A stretch of 64,000 bases of DNA, taken from positions 242,464-306,463 of the IMG/VR virus record IMGVR_UViG_3300032268_000832; one strand, given 5' to 3'. Below are positions 1 to 7,154 of the stretch, one piece after another. The position numbers were made by a program, and so were the translations under genes. The notes under the pieces were generated by a model. It had not been told where the DNA came from. It saw only the letters and a list, made by a program, of their open reading frames with translations, and did no database searches. Source of the DNA: a virus. Within the stretch, counting starts at the first letter, position 1; each line of letters starts with the position of its first letter.

Positions 1-1
1 A

Positions 2-220
2 GGTCAAGATGAAAATACTAATGAAATAGAAAATGATTTAGTTCGTATTGTATTTGATAGAAGTAAAATTAAAACCAATGGGTCGATTTATACCTCTGTT
101 ATTCATAAGAAAGATAATAGTACTTTTAATGGTTATATGTTTATTAATGACATCCCATCTTATTTTAAAAACTACAAATTATTTGAAGAAATAAAAAAAA
201 TGAAAAATTTAATCAATTAA
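2..220 (+). CDS. C-terminal part of unknown protein (5' end outside window)
   Basis: An open frame enters from the left edge and ends at TAA 218-220, leaving the last 72 residues. The tail is charged, with an IVFDRSKIK stretch and a Lys-rich end (EEIKKMKNLIN). I do not recognise a family. It is followed at once by a new promoter, so it ends its transcription unit. Confidence 0.7.
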   Translation, partial: GQDENTNEIENDLVRIVFDRSKIKTNGSIYTSVIHKKDNSTFNGYMFINDIPSYFKNYKLFEEIKKMKNLIN

Positions 221-221
221 A

Positions 222-253
222 TTTGCAAGATTAAAAATTTACTCGTATATTTG
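222..253 (+). promoter_or_regulatory. Bacteroidota-type promoter
   Basis: TTTG at 222-225, 20 bp, TATATTTG at 246-253, followed by an A/T-rich leader to the start codon at 290. Matches the -33/-7 pattern of Bacteroidota sigma factors. Confidence 0.8.
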
Positions 254-289
254 CATCATAATTAATATAAAACTTAAAATAAAAACAAG

Positions 290-628
290 ATGAGTAAATT
301 TGAAAAAATGATTTCGGCTAGTAATTCAACAACATTAGCAAACAGAGCTAGCGATTTAGCTGAAGAAGTGTCTTTAGAGTTAAACTCTTTCATCAACAAT
401 TTGAAAAGAGAAAAATCTCAGTTGAAAAGTAAAATCAACAAGTTAACGGATTTAGCACCAGAGAACACTACATCTTTGAGACCTGGTCATCCAGAATTCA
501 ATGCTTCGAATTGGGTAGCTGAGTTACATCAATGTCGTATGGATTTAGCATTGAAAGATGTTGAATTAGCAGAAGCACAAGCTATCCACGATGAATACTT
601 TGGTGAAGAAGCTGAAAACGCTAAGTAA
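290..628 (+). CDS. small coiled-coil protein of unknown function
   Basis: 112 residues, first gene after the promoter at 222-253. Residues about 20-60 (EEVSLELNSFINNLKREKSQLKSKINKL) and the C-terminal third (DLALKDVELAEAQ) are predicted from heptad-like spacing to be helical coiled coil. It is soluble and has no signal peptide. It ends 2 bp before the next ATG, implying translational coupling. No family recognised. Confidence 0.8.
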   Translation: MSKFEKMISASNSTTLANRASDLAEEVSLELNSFINNLKREKSQLKSKINKLTDLAPENTTSLRPGHPEFNASNWVAELHQCRMDLALKDVELAEAQAIHDEYFGEEAENAK

Positions 629-630
629 TC

Positions 631-1116
631 ATGAGTACAAAACCGAAAGTGTATTTGGCGAAATCAAACAGAGCTAATCCAGAATTGGTTAGTAGAGTTC
701 GCCAAACTCTTTCCAAATATGATATAGAAATCGTTGAATTTAAGGGTGGTCAATTTAGTCACAAACCAATGTTAGAATGTGAACAATTAGTAGTTGTACC
801 AGACTTATCAGATGAAGAAAATATCGTAATTGGGAAAGGGTTGTATGAGCAAATTGAAAGATTTGGTTCCTCAAAAGGTTTTGAATATGTTTTAACTATC
901 ACTAGTGATAACATGTTGATTAAAGAACTTGATGATATTGATATAATTGATTATGATGATTACGTTGAATACGCTCTTCTACATTTTCAATCATCATGGG
1001 GTTCTGAACACTTGAAGGACGTTTTAGATGAAATTGGTTATAACCCAAAATCATCAAATACTTTAAAAACGTCTGGTAAATCAAATTATTATATGTTAAT
1101 TGGTAAAAAAGTTTAA
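631..1116 (+). CDS. possible nucleoside-2-deoxyribosyltransferase/TIR-like fold protein
   Basis: 161 residues. The start KVYLAKSNRANPELVSRVRQ followed by a strand-rich IEIVEFKGG, then LVVVPD and IGKGLYEQIERF, follows the order beta1-alpha1-beta2 and VVVPD...IGKGxxEQI seen in NDT/TIR-like nucleotide-sugar-binding folds, where an early FLAG/YLAS strand precedes the substrate loop. This is a fold guess from motif order only; the catalytic Glu cannot be assigned with certainty. Second gene of the 222-253 unit; the downstream promoter at 1124 separates it from the RNA cluster. Confidence 0.6.
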   Translation: MSTKPKVYLAKSNRANPELVSRVRQTLSKYDIEIVEFKGGQFSHKPMLECEQLVVVPDLSDEENIVIGKGLYEQIERFGSSKGFEYVLTITSDNMLIKELDDIDIIDYDDYVEYALLHFQSSWGSEHLKDVLDEIGYNPKSSNTLKTSGKSNYYMLIGKKV

Positions 1117-1123
1117 AAAAAAC

Positions 1124-1154
1124 TTGCAAGATTGAAAAACACTTAGTATATTTG
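1124..1154 (+). promoter_or_regulatory. Bacteroidota-type promoter for RNA cluster
   Basis: TTG at 1124-1126, 20 bp, TATATTTG at 1147-1154. No coding start follows closely; the first transcribed elements are the structured RNA at 1183 and tRNA-Phe. Confidence 0.75.
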
Positions 1155-1182
1155 CATTGTAATTTTAAATAAACATCGTAGA

Positions 1183-1268
1183 GTGTTTGAGAGTAGTAGC
1201 TATTAGGAAAGTTCCTCCTCTTTATCGAAAGATAAATGAAACTTTGTACTGGCGGTGGTATCAAACAC
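1183..1268 (+). ncRNA. structured RNA domain, unknown family
   Basis: Closed by a perfect 8-bp stem, GTGTTTGA 1183-1190 with TCAAACAC 1261-1268. Inside are a TTTATC-GAAA-GATAAA hairpin with a GNRA tetraloop and an AGGA/TCCT stem, plus an alternative AAAGTT/AACTTT pairing. No reading frame covers it. It lies directly upstream of tRNA-Phe. The inner TTAGGAAA...TCCT element recurs in the domain at 10266-10335. Confidence 0.6.
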
Positions 1269-1272
1269 AAAG

Positions 1273-1404
1273 ACGTAAGTATTGGGGTCTTACAACCCCA
1301 AGAATGGTACCGTAGCTCAGTTGGTAGAGCAATGGACTGAAAATCCATGTGTCACTGGTTCGATTCCAGTCGGTACCACTACAGTAAGACGGTTAGCCTT
1401 ACGT
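1273..1404 (+). repeat. inverted repeat bracketing tRNA-Phe
   Basis: ACGTAAG at 1273-1279 is the reverse complement of CTTACGT at 1398-1404, so transcript ends on both sides of tRNA-Phe can pair. Within it, TTGGGGT 1282-1288 pairs with the A/C-rich strand 1295-1301, a 7-bp hairpin just 5' of the tRNA. Confidence 0.55.
1306..1378 (+). tRNA. tRNA-Phe(GAA)
   Basis: Complete cloverleaf: 7-bp acceptor GGTACCG/CGGTACC, D arm GCTC...GAGC, anticodon loop CTGAAAA (anticodon GAA), T loop TTCGATT, discriminator A. CCA is not encoded, so CCA addition depends on an enzyme. Embedded between structured RNA elements. Confidence 0.95.
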
Positions 1405-1545
1405 AAAGAACTTTAAGACACCATGGAAGGTTTTAAAGGGAAATGACGCTAACAGCTGAGGAAGTGCTAGAACTTCTGGGTTTGCAGTTCGGACCCTCTC
1501 CCAAAGAAAACACTGCAATGGTACTATCATGGGAACGATAGTACC
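1405..1545 (+). ncRNA. structured noncoding segment between tRNA-Phe and tRNA-like gene
   Basis: No gene. Holds GAAGT/ACTTC hairpin near 1465, TTGCAGT 1481-1487 pairing with ACTGCAA 1512-1518, and a 9-bp perfect hairpin GGTACTATC 1520-1528 / GATAGTACC 1537-1545. Several independent perfect stems in 140 nt argue for a folded RNA; I cannot assign a family. Confidence 0.5.
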
Positions 1546-1551
1546 AAAACA

Positions 1552-1627
1552 CGGGGATAGCATAAGGGCGGCAGTTCCTTGCAGAACGTATACTAGTTGC
1601 CGAGGGGTTCGACTCCCTTCTCCCCGA
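1552..1627 (+). ncRNA. tRNA-like element, anticodon arm unresolved
   Basis: 76 nt. Acceptor CGGGGA pairs with TCCCCG (six of seven pairs), and the 3' part has a good T arm (AGGGG-TTCGACT-CCCTT) and discriminator A at 1627. The middle does not fold as a normal D and anticodon arm: CGGCAG 1569-1574 pairs with TTGCCG 1597-1602 and encloses GTTC/GAAC with loop CTTGCA, leaving no variable loop. It could be a tRNA-Ala(TGC) relative or one of the closed-anticodon tRNA-like RNAs of this phage. It lies 14 nt before the next start codon. Confidence 0.5.
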
Positions 1628-1641
1628 CTAAATTATTAACT

Positions 1642-1815
1642 ATGGCTACATTAGCACAAAAATCTAGACAAGCTAGAGCGTTAGCAATGCTTGAAACACA
1701 ACTTAAAAGTGGTGTTAAAACTCAGAAAGGAACTTCTGACGTTAAAATCGAATTGACAGATGCGGATAGAAAACGTATCAACAAAGAGATTAGTAACTTA
1801 AAAGCGAAAGCTTAA
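1642..1815 (+). CDS. small basic protein of unknown function
   Basis: 57 residues from ATG at 1642 (the in-frame upstream part overlaps the tRNA-like element and is not used). Composition is Lys/Arg-rich and helical (MATLAQKSRQARALAM, then KRINKEISNLKAKA), suggesting nucleic-acid or ribosome binding, but no family is recognised. Located between two groups of tRNA genes. Confidence 0.7.
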   Translation: MATLAQKSRQARALAMLETQLKSGVKTQKGTSDVKIELTDADRKRINKEISNLKAKA

Positions 1816-1820
1816 AAAAT

Positions 1821-1964
1821 AGGTAAAGAAAGATTATTTCAGCAATTTAAATCAACAGCCTCCTAAGCTCGTGGTCGCAGGTTCGAATCCTGTCTAGTTT
1901 TTCCTAGGAAAAGCAAGTAGCTCAGTTGGATAGAGCACGTATGAAAAAATTAATCTTGTTACCT
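1821..1964 (+). tRNA. circularly permuted tRNA-Arg(CCT), 3' half upstream of 5' half
   Basis: The 3' half is 1857-1901: AGC, anticodon loop CTCCTAA (anticodon CCT), GCTCG, TGGTC, T arm GCAGG-TTCGAAT-CCTGT, acceptor strand CTAGTTT, T. The 5' half is 1911-1939: acceptor AAGCAAG, TA, GCTC-AGTTGGATA-GAGC, A, CG. Joining G1939 to A1857 gives a perfect anticodon stem CGAGC/GCTCG and an acceptor with six of seven pairs (one A-A). The junction between the halves is a TTTTCCTAGGAAAA palindrome that caps the acceptor stem. The flanks pair: AGGTAA 1821-1826 with TTACCT 1959-1964, AAGATT 1830-1835 with AATCTT 1952-1957, and AATTT 1844-1848 with AAATT 1947-1951. A functional tRNA would need end-joining; how is unknown. 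Confidence 0.75.
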
Positions 1965-1968
1965 ACAT

Positions 1969-2044
1969 ATGAGGATAGCTCAGTTGGTAGAGCGCTCGGT
2001 GGTTCGCTGCCGAGAGGTTGCAGGTTCGAGTCCTGCTCCTTGTA
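1969..2044 (+). ncRNA. tRNA-like RNA with closed anticodon arm
   Basis: Acceptor ATGAGGA/TCCTTGT (with two wobble pairs), standard D arm (GCTC-AGTTGGTA-GAGC), AGGTT variable loop, T arm GCAGG-TTCGAGT-CCTGC, discriminator A. The anticodon arm is 20 nt instead of 17: CTCGG then a 10-nt segment then CCGAG, and the 10 nt can pair again to give 8 bp capped by TTCG. There is thus no normal 7-nt loop or assignable anticodon. Same plan as the element at 44220-44295. Confidence 0.7.
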
Positions 2045-2079
2045 CAAAAAAATTTTTAACTATTATTTAACAAAAAAAT

Positions 2080-2110
2080 TTTGTAGTTACAAAAATACTT
2101 AGTATATTTG
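2080..2110 (+). promoter_or_regulatory. Bacteroidota-type promoter
   Basis: TTTG 2080-2083, 19 bp, TATATTTG 2103-2110; drives the gene starting at 2137. Confidence 0.8.
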
Positions 2111-2136
2111 CATTGTAAAACATAAACAATAACAAA

Positions 2137-2856
2137 ATGAGTTTTTTTAAAAATCTAATCTTCGCTCAAGATGAAAATCCTAGTGAGGGTACTAGTACAC
2201 CAGCACCAGTGAAACAACAAACAACAAGTAAGTTTCCTGATTCTGGTCAAGCAACAACTGTTGCAACACCTGTTTTTTCGTTTCCAAATTCTGAAACGAC
2301 ACCAACACCTACAACCTTTGTTTCTCAAGCAAATGTTTCTCACGAACACTTAGAGAAAGCTATTGAGTTATATGAAAAGGGTTTTGATTCTTTAAACCAA
2401 AATGGTTTTGATTTCTACGAGTTTTTCCAATCAGTATCACAAGGTGGTATCGCAAACCCTCAAGTATATACTATGGCTTATGCTATGGGAACAGCAATGG
2501 ATAAAACTATTAACAAAGAGAAACTTACCTCACAAGCTGATTACTATATCGCTGAAATTACCAAAGTATACGATGAAAACGTTGCTAAAGGTCAAGGTAA
2601 AAAAGAAAGTTTATTGAGACAAAAAGAGTCTGAAAATCAAACATTAGCAAATGAGTTAACTATGTTCCAACAACAATTGGAAGCGTTGCAAATTCAAATT
2701 GTTGATAGACAAAATAAACTTCAAGCTATCAATGGTAAATACCAACCACAATTGGATGAAGTTGATAGTAAATTAAATGCCAACACAATTGCCAAGAGTA
2801 AAATTGTTGAGGCTATTGAAATTGTAAAATCAGGGATTAACACAAACATTAAATAA
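2137..2856 (+). CDS. coiled-coil protein with low-complexity N-terminus
   Basis: 239 residues. The first 70 are rich in Thr, Pro, Ser and Gln (a disordered linker), followed by a helical region and a strong coiled coil at about 150-225 (LLRQKESENQTLANEL, QQQLEALQIQIVDRQ). There is no signal peptide. It ends 1 bp before the next gene, which has two membrane helices plus a long coiled coil; the two probably work as a pair. No family recognised. Confidence 0.75.
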   Translation: MSFFKNLIFAQDENPSEGTSTPAPVKQQTTSKFPDSGQATTVATPVFSFPNSETTPTPTTFVSQANVSHEHLEKAIELYEKGFDSLNQNGFDFYEFFQSVSQGGIANPQVYTMAYAMGTAMDKTINKEKLTSQADYYIAEITKVYDENVAKGQGKKESLLRQKESENQTLANELTMFQQQLEALQIQIVDRQNKLQAINGKYQPQLDEVDSKLNANTIAKSKIVEAIEIVKSGINTNIK

Positions 2857-2857
2857 G

Positions 2858-3991
2858 ATGAGTTCACAAACACAATTTAAACAACCAACTACATTAAACG
2901 CAAATTTAATGGAGTTACCAATCCTTAAGCACTTTGACCAAAATCAAATTGCAACTAAGGTAGACACATTCCGTAAAGGTGAGAAAAATCTTTTCTGGTT
3001 CATGAAATTAGCCGCATTTGGTGCTATTGGTTACGGATTATGGAAGTATGTATTACCAACCGTATTCCAAGCCATAGGTCATATGTTAGCAGTTGCCGCT
3101 ACTGGGGTGATGATTGTAGGTCTTATAATCGCAGCACCAGTAATTCTTAAAGGGCTTAGAGCCTTGACTAGAAGTCTTCATAAGATGATTATCCGTCACG
3201 ACCCTTTTGCTCAGTTGGAAATTGAGCGTCATAAGATGATTTCTAACCAAACAACATTTAGAGTTGCTAAAGGAAACATTGCTCAGTTAAAAAATGATAT
3301 GGAATTAGAATCAAGCAGAGCGCAAACAGAAGCTGAGGAAGGGCAAAAGTCAATTCTTAGACTTCAAGCCAAAGCACAAAAAATCAAAACCAGAATGGAC
3401 GAAATGGTTCAAAAAGGTGGTGTAGAAGCTAGAGGTGAAGATGAATATGTAAACTTGGCGTCTGAATTTCAAAAAGTAAACGCTGAAGCATTGCGTGTTT
3501 CAAATAAATTAACGCAAGCTAAAGACTTCGTTCAAAAATACGGTACACGTGCCAACATCATGAAGAAAATGGGTCAAAAGCTTACAATGGTTGAGACTGC
3601 TATGGAGATTAAAATCTCTGACTTTGATGCTACTGTAGAAATGCTTAAGAAAGACTATGAATTTGGTCAAAAATCTAACGCTGCTACAACTGCCGCTAAA
3701 AATGCAATGGGCTTCACCAAAGGATGGGAATTCGATTATGCTCTTGACGTTGTAACATCAACGATTGCCGCTGATATCGCGATTACAGCTGGTAACTTGA
3801 AAGACATCGAAACGCTTACAACTAACTATACGTTAGATTCTGATGAGTTGTTCGCTAACTTGAATGCTGTGGCTGACAAAATCAAAGTTGGTGAAGATAT
3901 TATTCCAAGTTCAAAACAATACAACAACCCTGAGTACGTTTTGTCATCAACTGACAGACAAAAATCAGGTGGGTTTGGTGAGTTGTTCTAA
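2858..3991 (+). CDS. membrane-anchored coiled-coil protein
   Basis: 377 residues. Two hydrophobic segments at roughly 50-75 and 78-105 (including AVAATGVMIVGLIIAAPVIL) are followed by about 200 residues of alanine/glutamate-rich coiled coil, somewhat like PspA/phage-shock helices in character but without a motif that proves the family. The C-terminus is Gly/Ser-rich. It follows the 2137 gene directly and is separated from the OmpA-fusion gene by a structured RNA and a new promoter. Confidence 0.75.
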   Translation: MSSQTQFKQPTTLNANLMELPILKHFDQNQIATKVDTFRKGEKNLFWFMKLAAFGAIGYGLWKYVLPTVFQAIGHMLAVAATGVMIVGLIIAAPVILKGLRALTRSLHKMIIRHDPFAQLEIERHKMISNQTTFRVAKGNIAQLKNDMELESSRAQTEAEEGQKSILRLQAKAQKIKTRMDEMVQKGGVEARGEDEYVNLASEFQKVNAEALRVSNKLTQAKDFVQKYGTRANIMKKMGQKLTMVETAMEIKISDFDATVEMLKKDYEFGQKSNAATTAAKNAMGFTKGWEFDYALDVVTSTIAADIAITAGNLKDIETLTTNYTLDSDELFANLNAVADKIKVGEDIIPSSKQYNNPEYVLSSTDRQKSGGFGELF

Positions 3992-4009
3992 TCAAAGATA
4001 AAAAAGAAC

Positions 4010-4149
4010 TGTTCGAGTACCTTTTGTTGACCATACATCCAAAAGTGAAGTGGTGGACAAAGATACTATAGGATTGGTGAGCCTAGATGAGTAAGTAACA
4101 AGTCAGAAGAGTCTTAGACCGTATGGGTAGTTCCTCTAACTGGCGAACA
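4010..4149 (+). ncRNA. structured RNA domain, unknown family
   Basis: Intergenic 253 bp region. TGTTCG 4010-4015 pairs with CGAACA 4144-4149, closing a domain that holds a long imperfect hairpin (CTTT 4021-4024/AAAG 4059-4062, CCA 4031-4033/TGG 4051-4053), TAGG 4069-4072/CCTA 4082-4085 and AGTT 4129-4132/AACT 4138-4141. It may be a 3' UTR element of the upstream operon, since no promoter precedes it. Confidence 0.5.
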
Positions 4150-4178
4150 TTAAAAAAACGTTAAATAGAAAAAAAAGA

Positions 4179-4210
4179 TTTGGTACATTAAAAATATGTT
4201 TGTATATTTG
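4179..4210 (+). promoter_or_regulatory. Bacteroidota-type promoter
   Basis: TTTG 4179-4182, 20 bp, TATATTTG 4203-4210, upstream of the OmpA-fusion gene at 4245. Confidence 0.8.
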
Positions 4211-4244
4211 TACCATAAAACAATAACATTAAAATTTAAACAAA

Positions 4245-6059
4245 ATGGGAAGAATCCTTAAAATTCAAAAATTGACTACCTTTGCAGAAGGTGTAATTGT
4301 TGCTCTTGGAGCAGTATTGGTAATGGGTATCGTGTACTTCGTGTCACCAGGCCTACGTGTAGAAGTGTCTAAAACACTTGGTGGTTTAGAGCTTAATTCA
4401 GAAACCTTGAACAATGTAACAGCTGGTACTAAATTGCCGTTGCCATCTAGTACTCCATCAAGTGAAGTTGCTTCAAAAGGTCTTATTAGAATTGCAGAGT
4501 ATGCATGGAATGGTAACTCTGGTATGATTGTAGCTAACGGTGGACCACGCACAACTGAGGGGTCGCTTATGGAAGCCGCAGGTGTAAACTTAGAAATTGT
4601 TCGTCAAGACATGGTTGGTGGTTTACGTGATATGCAAGTAAAATTCGTTGAAGAATTTGATGGTGGTGCCGCTTATCCTAAATCTGATAAATCAGCTGTT
4701 GCTGTATCTATCATGGGTGATGGTGTTCCATTCTATATCACAACTACACAAAAATCGTTAGATGAAAAATTCGGTAAGGGTAAATACCACGTACAAGCGA
4801 TTGCACAATATGGTTTATCATACGGTGAAGATAAGCTTATCGGACCACAAATTTGGAAAGATAACCCTCAATCATTGAAAGGTGCTGTTATTTCTTCTGT
4901 AATCGGTGACGGTGACTGGGTTGTAGCTTGTAACTATGCGTTCGCTAACAAAATTCCAGTAAATCCAGACCCAAAAACTTACGACCCTAATGCGATTAAC
5001 TTCGTACCATCACCAAATGATGACTTTATTGAATCTGTAAAAGACTTGATTAAATCTCAAACAGCTGGTTATACGGTTCCATTAAAAGAGGTTAAAGATG
5101 GTAAATTAACTGGTAAGACGGTTAACCGTAAGATTGATGGTGCTACTACGTGGACTCCAGGTGATAAGATGGCTTTCGATGCGTTGACTGGTTTCACAGA
5201 TGTTGTTTCAACAAAAGAGTTTGTGAATCAAATGGCTACTACGCTTGTAATTGTTAAAGAGTGGGCTGTACAACACGATAAAGAAGTTATCAATTTATTG
5301 AAACAAACTTATGTTGCTTCTAATCAAATCAAACAATACGATGAATGGGCTCGTAAAGCGGCTGAGTGTGTAGCTAAAACATACAACGCAGAAACTGCTG
5401 AATACTGGTATAATATGTTCAAAGGACAAAAAGGTACCAAAGCTGGTTTAGGTTACGATGTTGGTGGTACAAGAGTATTCAACTATGCTGATGCAATGCA
5501 ATACAACGGTATCTCTGATGGTAACAACAGATACAAAGCAGTATATGACCAAGTTTCCGCTTATTTGACTGACTTGAACCCATGTGGTTTCAATGAAACT
5601 TGCCCTGAGGGTGTTATACCTTACGATGACGCGGTTAACTTATACTTCTTAAAATCAATTAACATTGGTGATGCAGGTAAAACTGAAAAAATATCATATG
5701 CTGAAAACAAAACTAAAGTTTTAGCTAGTGGTCAATGGAACATCAACTTTGCAACTGGTAGTTCAGCTATCCAAGGGTCTGAAAAAGACTTAGAAACGAT
5801 ATATAACTTGTTAGTGCAAGCTGAGGAAGCAAAACTTAAAGTTGTTGGTCACACTGATAACGTAGGTAACTCAAATTCTAATATGGACTTGTCAAAAGGA
5901 CGTGCTAACTCTGTAGTTGCATATTTAACAAGTAGAGGTATCTCTAAAGAACGTTTCCAATTGGTAGACGGAAAAGGTGATACACAACCTATCGGTGATA
6001 ACAACACTGTATCAGGTAAAGCTAAAAATAGACGTGTAGAAATTACTCTATTAAAATAG
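4245..6059 (+). CDS. periplasmic substrate-binding-like/OmpA C-terminal fusion protein
   Basis: 604 residues. An N-terminal membrane segment at about 13-33 (VIVALGAVLVMGIVYFV) anchors a large alpha/beta region resembling phosphate/anion-type periplasmic-binding proteins (about 80-420), and the last 120 residues are a clear OmpA-like peptidoglycan-binding domain: INFATGSSAI, VVGHTDNVG, LSKGRANSVVAYL, then GKAKNRRVEI. Such a protein would sit in the inner membrane and hold peptidoglycan. The next transcription unit encodes an ABC permease and ATPase, so it is plausibly their binding component. The substrate is unknown. Own promoter upstream and a terminator at 6082. Confidence 0.8.
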   Translation: MGRILKIQKLTTFAEGVIVALGAVLVMGIVYFVSPGLRVEVSKTLGGLELNSETLNNVTAGTKLPLPSSTPSSEVASKGLIRIAEYAWNGNSGMIVANGGPRTTEGSLMEAAGVNLEIVRQDMVGGLRDMQVKFVEEFDGGAAYPKSDKSAVAVSIMGDGVPFYITTTQKSLDEKFGKGKYHVQAIAQYGLSYGEDKLIGPQIWKDNPQSLKGAVISSVIGDGDWVVACNYAFANKIPVNPDPKTYDPNAINFVPSPNDDFIESVKDLIKSQTAGYTVPLKEVKDGKLTGKTVNRKIDGATTWTPGDKMAFDALTGFTDVVSTKEFVNQMATTLVIVKEWAVQHDKEVINLLKQTYVASNQIKQYDEWARKAAECVAKTYNAETAEYWYNMFKGQKGTKAGLGYDVGGTRVFNYADAMQYNGISDGNNRYKAVYDQVSAYLTDLNPCGFNETCPEGVIPYDDAVNLYFLKSINIGDAGKTEKISYAENKTKVLASGQWNINFATGSSAIQGSEKDLETIYNLLVQAEEAKLKVVGHTDNVGNSNSNMDLSKGRANSVVAYLTSRGISKERFQLVDGKGDTQPIGDNNTVSGKAKNRRVEITLLK

Positions 6060-6081
6060 TGTTCGTGTTTTAATTAAAAAG

Positions 6082-6111
6082 TCCCTGATTAACATCAGGG
6101 ATTTTTTTTTA
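6082..6111 (+). terminator. rho-independent terminator
   Basis: TCCCTGAT 6082-6089 / ATCAGGGA 6094-6101 with a 4-nt loop, followed by a T run. Ends the OmpA-fusion transcript. Confidence 0.9.
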
Positions 6112-6117
6112 TTATTA

Positions 6118-6149
6118 TTTGGTAGTTTGAAAAATAAATAGTATTTTTG
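6118..6149 (+). promoter_or_regulatory. Bacteroidota-type promoter
   Basis: TTTG 6118-6121, 20 bp, TATTTTTG 6142-6149; drives the ABC transporter genes. Confidence 0.8.
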
Positions 6150-6166
6150 TATAAAATTATAACACA

Positions 6167-6946
6167 ATGAAAAATATAATTAAAATGTTTGTCCCTTTTC
6201 AAACAATAAAAGGGTCTGAAAAAACAATAATGCTAACAATATGGTTAGTTTCTTTGTTTGCTATTTGGGGTGTTTGTGCTATGGGTACAACGCACTTGTT
6301 TCCAACACCGTCACAAGTGTTGAAAGGGTTTGGAACTATATGGACTGATGGTCTTATTGTTCATTTATTCAATTCTTTAGCGTTATGTGCTCAAGCTGTT
6401 TTAATTTCAGTTTTTATTTCTTTGTTTGTAACTTATTTAAGTACGTTACCATTCTTTAAGGGTTGGGCTGACTTTATTTCAAAGCTTAGATTCTTACCGC
6501 TAGCTGGTATTACATTTTACATCACTATTATCATTTCTAGTGCAAGAACTATACAAGTATGGGTACTTGTAATGTTTATGTCGACTTATTTGATTACATC
6601 GCTTGTACAGATGATTAAAGACATTTCACAAGAAGAATTTGACCATGCAAGAACGCTTGGTTGTAACAGATGGGAAATGCTTTGGGAAGTGGTGATTAAA
6701 GGACGTTTTGATTACGTATTTGAATTGGTTAGACAAAACCTTGCGATTGTATGGATGATGCTTGTAAGTATTGAGAGTATCCTTATCGCTGCTGGTGGTC
6801 TTGGTGTTCTTATTAAGAATGGTGATAAGGTTGGTGACAACGGACGTGTTATTGCGGTTCAAATTGTGATTATCCTTGTTGGTATCGTGCTTGACTTCTT
6901 GTTAACAAAATTAAGAAAATTAATATTCAGGTATTCTAACTTTTAA
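6167..6946 (+). CDS. ABC transporter permease (BPD/MetI-like fold)
   Basis: 259 residues with about six hydrophobic segments. The coupling-helix EAA motif is visible as EEFDHARTLGCNRWEMLWEVV (about 150-170), the hallmark of importer permeases of the NitT/TauT and phosphonate kind. A homodimer in the host inner membrane would pair with the ATPase at 7155. Phage-encoded complete importers are rare, so either transport or interference with a host transporter is possible. Substrate not inferable. Confidence 0.85.
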   Translation: MKNIIKMFVPFQTIKGSEKTIMLTIWLVSLFAIWGVCAMGTTHLFPTPSQVLKGFGTIWTDGLIVHLFNSLALCAQAVLISVFISLFVTYLSTLPFFKGWADFISKLRFLPLAGITFYITIIISSARTIQVWVLVMFMSTYLITSLVQMIKDISQEEFDHARTLGCNRWEMLWEVVIKGRFDYVFELVRQNLAIVWMMLVSIESILIAAGGLGVLIKNGDKVGDNGRVIAVQIVIILVGIVLDFLLTKLRKLIFRYSNF

Positions 6947-6957
6947 AATTAAAAATT

Positions 6958-7149
6958 ATGCTGTATGTTTTAATCATTATTATTTGTGGGTTAATTGGTG
7001 GTTTAATAGTTATAACTATTGATTATTTGTTTAATTTATTTTCTAATAAAAAAAGTAATATAGTTACTTATGAGAAAATAAAACAAACACCTGAACAATT
7101 AAAAATTAGTAAACGTTTAGATGAAATGTTAGAAGAGTTTAAAAAATAA
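6958..7149 (+). CDS. small single-pass membrane protein
   Basis: 63 residues: one hydrophobic helix at about 2-28 (YVLIIIICGLIGGLIVITI) and a charged cytoplasmic tail (LKISKRLDEMLEEFKK). It lies between the ABC permease and ATPase genes with 11- and 5-bp gaps, so is probably co-translated and may be an accessory subunit. No family recognised. Confidence 0.75.
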   Translation: MLYVLIIIICGLIGGLIVITIDYLFNLFSNKKSNIVTYEKIKQTPEQLKISKRLDEMLEEFKK

Positions 7150-7154
7150 AAATT

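Noticed and set aside
1183-1268. RNase P RNA (TAGGAAAG resembles the GAGGAAAG core)
   Set aside because: The rest of the conserved P4 and ACAGAA blocks are missing and the element is only 86 nt.
920-1348. 142-codon reverse-strand open frame
   Set aside because: It crosses the tRNA-Phe gene and the structured RNA, and opposes a real gene; composition artefact.
1405-1627. tmRNA formed by the structured segment and tRNA-like 3' end
   Set aside because: A GCTAACAGCTGA tag-like string and T arm exist, but there is no alanine acceptor with G3-U70, no TTCGAC D-loop block and no convincing tag frame ending in LAA.
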